From assembly GCA_934130045.1 (NCBI GenBank), contig CAKOXI010000026.1, positions 1 through 14,120 on the forward strand: a DNA stretch of 14,120 bases. Reading direction: 5' to 3'. The position numbers and the translations under genes were made by a program. Shown here piece after piece: positions 6,749 to 12,244 of the stretch. The DNA comes from an uncultured Bacilli bacterium (lineage in GTDB: Bacteria; Bacillota_I; Bacilli_A; RF39; UBA660). Numbering within the stretch: the stretch's first letter is position 1; each line of letters opens with the position of its first letter. Under the pieces are notes generated by a model, which saw only the letters and a program-made list of their open reading frames with translations, was not told where the DNA came from and made no database searches.

Positions 6749-8182
6749 ATGAAAAAAATTTTTATGGAAAAATATGATATTGAAAGTGGTCTTAACTTTG
6801 ATTATTGCGATAATTTTTATAAAATAGATTTGATTAATGATAATTGGAAATTTTATTATAGTTTAGCAAAAAAATATTATGAATATCATGGAGATTTAGT
6901 CATACCTATTTCTTTTAGAACAAAAAATGGTTATGACTATGATGATACTGGTATTCGATTAGGAAATTGGATAAGTCGTCAAAGAACAGCATATAAAGAT
7001 CCTAAAAAATCTAAAATATCTATAGAACAAATTAAATTATTAAAGGAAATTGGGATGATTTTTGATGCTCAAAGTTATGCCTGGTTAAAAAATTATAATT
7101 TAGCTGAATCTTATTATGAATATCATGGAAATTTAGAAATACCTGCTTCTTTTAAAACTAAAGATGGTTATAATTTTGATGAACAGGGAATAAATTTAGG
7201 TATTTGGATTAATCATCAAAGAGAAGCATATAAAAGTAAAGGAAAAAATAAATTAACAAATAATCAAATTAAACTATTAAAGAAAATAGGAATGATTTTT
7301 GACGTACATAATGATACTTGGGTTAGAAATTATAATTTAGCTAAGGCTTATTATGAATATTATGGAAATTTAGAAATAGTTGATAATTTTAAAACGAAAA
7401 ATGGTTATGAATATGATAAATCAGGAATTAGTTTAGGTAGATGGATAAGATATCAAAGAAAAAATTATAGTACCCATGAATTAAATGAATATCAAATTAT
7501 TCTATTGAATAATATAGGAATGCTATTTGATATCCGCAGTAATAATTGGTTAAAAAATTATAATTTGGCAAAAAAATATTATGAACATCATGGAAATTTA
7601 CAAATAGCGCAAAATTTTAAAACAATAAATGGCTATGAATATGATGAATTAGGTACTAATTTGGGTAGATGGATTGATACTCAAAGACTAGCTTATAAGG
7701 AACAAGAAAATTTTAAGATAAATTCAGAGCAAATCAAATTATTAGAGAAAATAGGAATGATATTTGTTGATGTTAATTTTGAAAAATGGAAGAAAAACTA
7801 TAATTTAGCTAAATCTTATTATGAACATTATAAAAATTTACAAGTATCTTGTAATTTTAAAACAATAAATGGATATGAATATGATGAACATGGCATTAAT
7901 TTAGGCAGATGGATAAGTAATCAAAGACAAGCATATACTGGAAATGGAACATCTAGGATAAATTATGAACAAATAAGACTATTAGAAGAAATAGGAATGA
8001 TTTGGTTCGATGAAAATAAAAATCAAAAACTACAAAATGAAATAATTAATGAACAGAATAAAAAGAAAAAGCAAATAGAAATATTAAATAGAGTAAGATC
8101 TTATTTAAATACATTAGATGAAAATAAAGTTTATTCTAAAGAAGAGATAAATTCTGGATTTGTTAAGAAATTAAGTAGATGA
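6749..8182 (+). CDS. Protein of five helicase-associated (HA) repeats
   Basis: The start is the ATG at 6749, behind GGTGAT (6740-6745); an in-frame TTG at 6689 is part of the promoter. The 477-residue product has a 32-residue lead-in and five repeats beginning with Trp at residues 33, 112, 191, 267 and 347. Each follows W..NYNLAK.YYEHHGNL, then NFKT.NGYEYDE, GINLGRWI..QR.AY, and QIKLLE.IGMIFD. This is the helicase-associated (HA, PF03457) domain, a small helical module usually found behind a superfamily 2 helicase and thought to bind nucleic acid. No helicase, nuclease or other catalytic domain is present. A charged, possibly helical tail of about 50 residues (426-477) ends the protein. It is cytosolic, with no membrane segment. 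The gene stands alone between two identical terminators. Nucleic-acid binding is inferred; the biological role is unknown. Confidence 0.85.
   Translation: MKKIFMEKYDIESGLNFDYCDNFYKIDLINDNWKFYYSLAKKYYEYHGDLVIPISFRTKNGYDYDDTGIRLGNWISRQRTAYKDPKKSKISIEQIKLLKEIGMIFDAQSYAWLKNYNLAESYYEYHGNLEIPASFKTKDGYNFDEQGINLGIWINHQREAYKSKGKNKLTNNQIKLLKKIGMIFDVHNDTWVRNYNLAKAYYEYYGNLEIVDNFKTKNGYEYDKSGISLGRWIRYQRKNYSTHELNEYQIILLNNIGMLFDIRSNNWLKNYNLAKKYYEHHGNLQIAQNFKTINGYEYDELGTNLGRWIDTQRLAYKEQENFKINSEQIKLLEKIGMIFVDVNFEKWKKNYNLAKSYYEHYKNLQVSCNFKTINGYEYDEHGINLGRWISNQRQAYTGNGTSRINYEQIRLLEEIGMIWFDENKNQKLQNEIINEQNKKKKQIEILNRVRSYLNTLDENKVYSKEEINSGFVKKLSR
6845..8024 (+). repeat. Five tandem HA-domain coding units
   Basis: Repeat units start with TGG at 6845, 7082, 7319, 7547 and 7787, giving lengths of 237, 237, 228 and 240 nt (79, 79, 76 and 80 codons). 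Units share long stretches at DNA level, for example AATTATAATTTAGC near the start of several units, as expected of fairly recent tandem duplication. Confidence 0.85.
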
Positions 8183-8195
8183 ATATAAATATATA

Positions 8196-8228
8196 AAGAA
8201 TTTTAAATTTTTTTAGAATTCTTTTTTT
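8196..8228 (+). terminator. Terminator after HA-repeat gene (copy 2 of repeat)
   Basis: The same 9-bp stem and T-rich loop as at 6634, with stem arms 8196-8204 and 8215-8223 and Ts to 8228, 13 bp after the stop codon. Confidence 0.75.
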
Positions 8229-8230
8229 AT

Positions 8231-8258
8231 TCATATATAAATTTTTTTTTAATAAAAT
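8231..8258 (+). promoter_or_regulatory. Candidate sigma-E-like promoter of yqfC operon
   Basis: TCATATA (8231-8237) and AATAAAAT (8251-8258), 13 nt apart, match the sporulation sigma-E consensus as I recall it (KMATATT and CATACAHT) at 6 of 7 and 6 of 8 positions. The same bases can be read as a weak sigma-A promoter (TTCATA, 17 nt, TAAAAT 8253-8258). In such A+T-rich DNA chance matches are common. B. subtilis yqfC is a sigma-E gene, which favours the first reading. The -10 ends 6 nt before GGTGAT. Confidence 0.35.
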
Positions 8259-8273
8259 TCTATAGGTGATATT

Positions 8274-8513
8274 ATGCATTTAATAAATAATTTTAGGGAG
8301 TATATGGAAAATAATAAATTTGTTATAAATATATATGAAGATAATATAAATATAATTAATTATACTAGTATAGGAATTATAGAAGATACTAAGGTATCGG
8401 TATTAGGTCATGATAAAAATATCACCATATCTGGAGAAAAATTGGTTTTAAAAAAATTACTTAAAGATGAAATTTTAATATCGGGGATAATAAAAAAAAT
8501 AGAATTAAGGTGA
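8274..8513 (+). CDS. yqfC: Sporulation protein YqfC (YabP/YqfC family)
   Basis: This small protein of 79 residues is almost all beta-strand in pattern. It has family features such as NINIINYTSIGIIEDTKV followed by the strand-turn-strand ITISGEKLVLKKL and ILISGIIKKIEL. Family members are made in the mother cell during sporulation; their molecular role is not established. The call rests as much on context as on sequence: the next gene, 5 bp downstream, is a clear yqfD, as in Bacillus and Clostridium. The SD GGTGAT (8265-8270) lies 3 nt before ATG. The stop codon lies inside the SD of yqfD (AGGTGA), so translation is probably coupled. The C-terminus is complete. Confidence 0.8.
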   Translation: MHLINNFREYMENNKFVINIYEDNINIINYTSIGIIEDTKVSVLGHDKNITISGEKLVLKKLLKDEILISGIIKKIELR

Positions 8514-8518
8514 AATAG

Positions 8519-9700
8519 ATGAAGAATTCATTTTTATTTAAAATAAAAAGTTCTATTACTTTAAATATTAAGGGTAAAAATATTAATAGATTTTTAAATA
8601 AATTAATAAAAAATAATATTGAAATACTTGAAGTTAACAATATTTCTTATAAGGAAGTTAATATAAGAGTTTATAAGTCTGATATAGAAACAATTTATAA
8701 ATTAAAAACTGTATATGATTTAAATGAAATAAATCAAAGTGGGTTAATTAAAATTAAAAAAATTATAAATATTAATAAAATATTACTTTTTTTTCTATTT
8801 TTAGGTATTATTGGATTAGTAATTTTAACTAATATTATATTTGATGTCGAAGTAGTTCATAATAAAAAAGAAATTCAAGAGTTATTAATAAGTGAATTAA
8901 AAAAATATAATATTAGTAAATATAATTTTGTAAAAAGCTTTAATGATGTAGAAAATATTAAAAAGGAAATATTAAATAAGTATAAGGATAAATTAGAATG
9001 GATTGAAATTGAAAGAGTAGGAACAAAGTATATAATTCGTGTTGAGGAAAGAAAAATTCCTCTAAATATAGAGGATGGTCAAAACAGAGATGTTGTTGCT
9101 AAAAAATCGGCTATAATAAAAACTATAATTGCGGATAATGGAGTTGTGGTAAAGAATATTAATGATTATGTAAAAAAAGGTGATGTTATAGTATCTGGTA
9201 GTATTTATTTAAATGAATCACTAAAAAGTGTTATTAGTGCAAATGCTAAAGTATATGGAGAAGTTTGGTATAAAACAAATGTGGAAATTCCTTTTATATA
9301 TTATGAGGAAAATTATACTTCAAATATAAATAAAGTTTTAACTTTAAAATTTTTGAATAAAAGATTTGAATTATTTAATTTTCATAAATATGAAAATAAA
9401 AAAATAGAGGAAATGAATATAGTAAAACATTTATTTTTACCGATAAGTTTTGTTTTCGAAACTCAAAGAGAAATAAAGAAAACTGATAAAATTTATACAA
9501 TAGATGAAGCTATTGATATAGCTAAACAAAAAAGTATTGATGCTATTAATAGTAAATTAAATGACAAAGAATATATAATTTCATCAAAAAATTTGAAAGT
9601 TGAAATAAAAGAGAGTAAAATAGTTCTTGAAATGTTTTTCTCAGTTTACGAAGATATAACGGATTATAGGGTAATTGAGGATATAAATTATCAGGAATAG
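8519..9700 (+). CDS. yqfD: Sporulation membrane protein YqfD
   Basis: YqfD is a conserved sporulation protein of the mother-cell (sigma-E) programme with one membrane anchor; its biochemical function is unknown. The 393-residue length fits the family. An N-terminal basic/beta region (1-85) contains the NIEILEVNNISYKEVNIRV segment. One membrane helix lies at about 87-107. The long outer part carries the family's recognisable WIEIERVGTKYIIRVEER and the stretch ADNGVVVKNINDYVKKGDVIVSG, a small beta domain resembling a biotinyl/HlyD-like hinge. The start ATG has AAGGTGA 4 nt upstream, overlapping the yqfC stop. In most Firmicutes phoH follows; here a VanZ-like gene does, 10 bp on. Confidence 0.92.
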   Translation: MKNSFLFKIKSSITLNIKGKNINRFLNKLIKNNIEILEVNNISYKEVNIRVYKSDIETIYKLKTVYDLNEINQSGLIKIKKIININKILLFFLFLGIIGLVILTNIIFDVEVVHNKKEIQELLISELKKYNISKYNFVKSFNDVENIKKEILNKYKDKLEWIEIERVGTKYIIRVEERKIPLNIEDGQNRDVVAKKSAIIKTIIADNGVVVKNINDYVKKGDVIVSGSIYLNESLKSVISANAKVYGEVWYKTNVEIPFIYYEENYTSNINKVLTLKFLNKRFELFNFHKYENKKIEEMNIVKHLFLPISFVFETQREIKKTDKIYTIDEAIDIAKQKSIDAINSKLNDKEYIISSKNLKVEIKESKIVLEMFFSVYEDITDYRVIEDINYQE

Positions 9701-9710
9701 GAGTGGGGTT

Positions 9711-10328
9711 GTGCTACAAAAAACAATTATTGAACTTTTTTCTAATGTTTGGCCGACATTGTTTCTCTTTACAATTATAGTTTCTTCTTTAAGAATAACA
9801 TATTTAATTCATAATAAAGTTAGATTTGTTTTATATAGAGAATTACTTATGTTAGGATTTATACTTTATATTATGTTTTTATTTTATGTTGTAACTTTTC
9901 AAGATGTTGATTGGAGTACATCTAATTTTATTCCATTTAAAGAAATTATGAGATATGAAATAGGAAGTCGTTTATTTATAAAGAATATATTAGGAAATAT
10001 GTTAATGTTTGCTCCATATGGATTTTTTGTTGGATATTATATAAGAAGTGAAAAATGGTATGTGAGCTTTATATTATGTTTAATAACATCATTTTCAATA
10101 GAAATAACACAAATGTTAATAGGACGAGTATTTGATATTGATGATATTTTACTTAATATAATAGGTGGTATGTTAGGCTTTTATATATTTGTTTATTTAA
10201 ATAAAATAAAGAATTTGTTACCAAAATTCTTTAAAGGACCGATTTTTTTAAATATGTGTGCTATAATAATAATAATTTTAATAATTTTATATTTGTTTAA
10301 TTTTATAAGTATAGGTGGTATTTTATGA
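9711..10328 (+). CDS. VanZ-like integral membrane protein
   Basis: The 205-residue product starts with GTG behind AGGAGTGGGG and has about six hydrophobic segments (roughly 14-34, 44-63, 93-110, 115-133, 145-164, 179-198). The VanZ-family pattern is clear: VTFQ, NFIPFKEI, then NILGNMLMFAPYGF (92-105), and E131-Q134 with R139-x-FDIDDILLN-x-IGG (139-153). VanZ itself gives low-level teicoplanin resistance, but most family members have no known function, so resistance should not be assumed. It sits inside a yqfC-yqfD-ybeY-dgkA operon at the place usually held by phoH. Its TGA overlaps the ybeY ATG (10325-10328). Envelope or spore-surface function is a guess from context. Confidence 0.82.
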   Translation: MLQKTIIELFSNVWPTLFLFTIIVSSLRITYLIHNKVRFVLYRELLMLGFILYIMFLFYVVTFQDVDWSTSNFIPFKEIMRYEIGSRLFIKNILGNMLMFAPYGFFVGYYIRSEKWYVSFILCLITSFSIEITQMLIGRVFDIDDILLNIIGGMLGFYIFVYLNKIKNLLPKFFKGPIFLNMCAIIIIILIILYLFNFISIGGIL

Positions 10329-10771
10329 ATAATGTAGAAATAATAAATGAAACAGGAAAGAAAATAGAATATATAGATACAATGAAGAAATTAATTGATT
10401 TTGCTATAAAGCACGAAAATTTAGAAAATGTTATATTTAATATAATTATTGTTGATAATGAGTATATTCATGCGTTAAATCGTGAATATCGTAAGATTGA
10501 TAGACCAACTGATGTAATTAGTTTTGCGCTTGAAGATAGTGAAGAAGAAGTTAAAAGTGATTTTAGAGTATTAGGAGATATTTATATTTCAATTGATAAA
10601 GTATATGAACAAGCTTTGGAATATGGTCATAGTAATTTAAGGGAGATATGTTTTTTAATGATACATGGTTTTTTTCATTTGTTAGGCTATGATCATATGA
10701 CAAAAGAGGATGAAAAAGTAATGTTTGCTAAACAGGAGGAAATATTAAATGAATTCGGAATTACGCGCTGA
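10325..10771 (+). CDS. ybeY: Endoribonuclease YbeY
   Basis: YbeY is a zinc-dependent endoribonuclease for 16S rRNA 3'-end maturation and ribosome quality control in the cytosol. The 148-residue product has the signature HGFFHLLGYDH (114-124), where His114, His118 and His124 bind the metal. It also has the upstream family blocks ALNREYRKIDRPTDVISFAL (50-69) and VLGDIYISIDK (82-92). Start and stop overlap both neighbours: ATGA with the VanZ-like gene, and 23 bp with dgkA, a coupling common for ybeY-dgkA in Firmicutes. Its SD (ATAGGTGG, 10311-10318) lies within the upstream gene. All expected motifs are intact. Confidence 0.96.
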   Translation: MNNVEIINETGKKIEYIDTMKKLIDFAIKHENLENVIFNIIIVDNEYIHALNREYRKIDRPTDVISFALEDSEEEVKSDFRVLGDIYISIDKVYEQALEYGHSNLREICFLMIHGFFHLLGYDHMTKEDEKVMFAKQEEILNEFGITR

Positions 10772-11159
10772 ACAAAAAAAAAGAGGTCTTAAAAGATTCT
10801 TTAAAAGTTTTGGGTATTCAATTGATGGTCTAAAATATGCTTACAAATATGAACAGAGTATGTTTATACATATAACTATGTTATGTTTTGTAATAATATT
10901 TGGTCTTATTTTAAGAATTTCTAAAATAGAATGGATAATATGTATTATTTTATGTGGACTTGTAATCGCAACTGAATTAATTAATACTTCTATAGAAGCT
11001 GTAGTTGACTTAACCTGTCCAAAAATTCATCCATTAGCTAAAATTGCCAAGGATACTGCATCAGCAGCTGTATTTGTATTTGCGATTACTGCAGCTATAT
11101 CTGGATTAATAATTTTTGTTCCTAAAATAATTGATTTTATAAATTTTTATTTTATCTAA
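10749..11159 (+). CDS. dgkA: Undecaprenol/diacylglycerol kinase DgkA
   Basis: This small membrane kinase phosphorylates undecaprenol in Gram-positive bacteria, feeding the carrier lipid of wall synthesis; E. coli homologues act on diacylglycerol. The 136-residue product has the order seen in the family. A basic amphipathic N-terminus (KKRGLKRFFKSFGYSIDGL) is followed by Glu35 in the KYEQSMFIH block and three membrane helices (about 38-56, 60-78, 105-125). The catalytic ELINTSIEAVVD (76-87) contains Glu76, Asn79 and Glu83, and AKDTASAAV (100-108) follows. The start ATG lies inside ybeY, with AGGAGG at 10734-10739 giving a 9-nt spacing. cdd and era, frequent next neighbours, are absent; the operon appears to end here, though no terminator hairpin with a T tract is visible. 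Confidence 0.93.
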   Translation: MNSELRAEQKKRGLKRFFKSFGYSIDGLKYAYKYEQSMFIHITMLCFVIIFGLILRISKIEWIICIILCGLVIATELINTSIEAVVDLTCPKIHPLAKIAKDTASAAVFVFAITAAISGLIIFVPKIIDFINFYFI

Positions 11160-11173
11160 TAATGAATGTTTAT

Positions 11174-11202
11174 GTAACAAATTTATATATTTTTTATATA
11201 AT
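11174..11202 (+). promoter_or_regulatory. Candidate promoter of 116-residue protein gene
   Basis: A perfect TATAAT (11197-11202) lies 17 nt after GTAACA (11174-11179, 4 of 6 to TTGACA). Transcription would start near 11209, with the SD AGGTGAT at 11211-11217. The TATAAT overlaps an A+T-only palindrome (11183-11201), so chance is possible. Confidence 0.4.
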
Positions 11203-11221
11203 AAAAATTAAGGTGATATAA

Positions 11222-11572
11222 ATGTTTGAAAAATTGTTTAATAAATTAAATATAAAAAATATTTATAAAGATGATTTATATTTATGTACAGTAAAAGTTG
11301 CTAAAATTAGAAAAAATGGTGAAATTTATTTTAAAAATCAAAAATATATAGTTGCTAAAAAAATAAATCTTAGATATTTTCAAGATATATCAGATGGAAT
11401 TTTATATAGATATGATCCATTTTATTTTGCCGATTGTGAATTATATGTCAGATATTCCCTACCGGTAATAAGTGATATAAAGTATATTACTTATGAAGAA
11501 GCAAAAAATATTTTAAATGAAGAAGATAGTATAAAAGATGATGTAAAAGATAAAATATTAATAAAAAAATAA
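11222..11572 (+). CDS. Hypothetical protein, 116 residues
   Basis: I do not recognise this protein. It is hydrophilic, with no signal peptide or membrane helix, so probably cytosolic. The first half is strand-rich with Lys/Tyr/Phe (LYLCTVKVAKIRK, GEIYFKNQKYIVAKK). The middle is aromatic (ILYRYDPFYFADCELYVRYSLP, about 60-81). The C-terminal 25 residues are charged and probably helical (YEEAKNILNEEDSIKDDVKDK). AGGTGAT stands 4 nt before the ATG and a plausible promoter precedes it, so it is likely expressed. Base and codon use match its neighbours. It ends 2 bp from the convergent yigZ. The family could be lineage-specific. Confidence 0.7.
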   Translation: MFEKLFNKLNIKNIYKDDLYLCTVKVAKIRKNGEIYFKNQKYIVAKKINLRYFQDISDGILYRYDPFYFADCELYVRYSLPVISDIKYITYEEAKNILNEEDSIKDDVKDKILIKK

Positions 11573-11588
11573 CATTATTGTGTTATTT
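11563..11588 (-). terminator. Terminator of yigZ, overlapping both convergent stops
   Basis: AAATAACA (11567-11574) and TGTTATTT (11581-11588) form a perfect 8-bp stem with a 6-nt loop. On the minus strand the stem runs into a U tract (seven As at 11563-11569 on plus, partly in the stem). The hairpin contains the stop codons of both convergent genes. On the plus strand the following T run (TTATTTCT) is weak, so it is mainly a minus-strand terminator. Confidence 0.6.
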
Positions 11589-12171
11589 CTACTAAGATAT
11601 TATCTATTATTTTTAAATTAATTGAGTTATTTTCTAACTCTTTTTTTATTTCATTGAATTTATCTTTCACAATTAAAAATTCATAAATAATATTTTCATC
11701 ATATTCTTTATAATTAATTTTTATATCTTTTAAAATATTATCAATTATTTTAATTTTATTATAATCAAATTCTAATTTTACACTAAATCCATCAGTTAAA
11801 TTTATTATTTTTGTATTATTTAAAGCTTCAGTAACTGCTTTTGTATATGCTCTAACAAGTCCACCGGCCCCTAATTTAATTCCTCCAAAATATCTAATAA
11901 CAACACATAGAATATTAGTTAAATTGTTGTTTCCCAGTACATTTAAAATAGGCATACCAGCAGTACCACCAGGTTCACCATCATCATTAAACCTTTTTGT
12001 ATTACCCGTTATATAAGCATAACAATAATGAGTCGCATCCTTATATTCTTTTTTTATATAATCCAGTTTTATTTTTGCTTCATCTTCATTATTAATTTTA
12101 ATTAATTTAGTTATAAATTTAGATTTATTAATAGTAATTTCATTTACAACATTTTTGTTTATAGATTTCAT
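11575..12171 (-). CDS. yigZ: YigZ/IMPACT family protein (UPF0029)
   Basis: The 198-residue product has the highly conserved IMPACT-family blocks. ATHYCYAYITG (46-56) is followed by RFNDDGEPGGTAGMPIL (60-76) and VVIRYFGGIKLGAGGLVRAYTKAV (90-113). The C-terminal EF-G-like half (about 128-198) is less conserved. YigZ proteins are soluble; the eukaryotic IMPACT relative inhibits Gcn2 through its domain, but the bacterial role is not settled, and ribosome or RNA association has been suggested from the fold. It is the only complete minus-strand gene in the window, divergent from uvrC and convergent with the 116-residue protein gene. GGTGAT stands 3 nt before its ATG and a good sigma-A promoter precedes that. 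Confidence 0.95.
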   Translation of the reverse strand: MKSINKNVVNEITINKSKFITKLIKINNEDEAKIKLDYIKKEYKDATHYCYAYITGNTKRFNDDGEPGGTAGMPILNVLGNNNLTNILCVVIRYFGGIKLGAGGLVRAYTKAVTEALNNTKIINLTDGFSVKLEFDYNKIKIIDNILKDIKINYKEYDENIIYEFLIVKDKFNEIKKELENNSINLKIIDNILVEITQ

Positions 12172-12186
12172 TTTATCACCAAAATA

Positions 12187-12215
12187 ATTATATAGTATTT
12201 AGAATATTTTTTCAA
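12187..12215 (-). promoter_or_regulatory. Sigma-A promoter of yigZ
   Basis: Read on the minus strand, TTGAAA (12215-12210), a 17-nt spacer and a perfect TATAAT (12192-12187). Six nt further comes GGTGAT (12180-12175), then AAA and ATG. Transcription would start at or just before the SD. The element lies immediately beside the uvrC promoter on the other strand. Confidence 0.75.
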
Positions 12216-12219
12216 TTTT

Positions 12220-12228
12220 TGATATAAT
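12220..12228 (+). promoter_or_regulatory. Extended -10 promoter of uvrC
   Basis: TGATATAAT is a perfect extended -10 (TG-A-TATAAT, hexamer 12223-12228). No convincing -35 is seen at 16-18 nt (TAGAAT at 12200-12205). Six nt after the hexamer is GGTGAT (12235-12240), then four nt and the ATG at 12245. Confidence 0.6.
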
Positions 12229-12244
12229 ATAGTTGGTGATTTCT

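Larger units (their letters stand above)
6634..8228. repeat. 33-bp direct repeat pair bounding the HA-repeat gene
   Basis: Positions 6634-6666 and 8196-8228 are identical over 33 bases. Each copy starts AAGAATTTTAAA, carries a seven-T loop and ends AGAATTC plus seven Ts. The copies are 1562 bp apart, in the same orientation, and enclose the HA-repeat gene together with its promoter and SD. Each copy is also a terminator hairpin. Flanking sequence diverges immediately on both sides, apart from the local A+T richness. Confidence 0.85.

Noticed and set aside
6845..8024. CRISPR-like or non-coding tandem repeat
   Set aside because: The units of about 237 bp are protein-coding throughout, with codon-level conservation of the HA motif and no spacer structure.
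9711..10328. Glycopeptide resistance determinant (vanZ)
   Set aside because: Only the broad VanZ family is supported; no other van genes are present and the gene is embedded in a housekeeping/sporulation operon.
11183..11201. A+T-only palindrome (TTATATA, five Ts, TATATAA) as a terminator for dgkA
   Set aside because: No G-C pair in the stem and no T tract after it; it overlaps a TATAAT that better explains the site as a promoter.
12233..12235. TTG as start of uvrC
   Set aside because: It overlaps the GGTGAT SD; the ATG at 12245 is properly spaced and gives the usual UvrC N-terminus.
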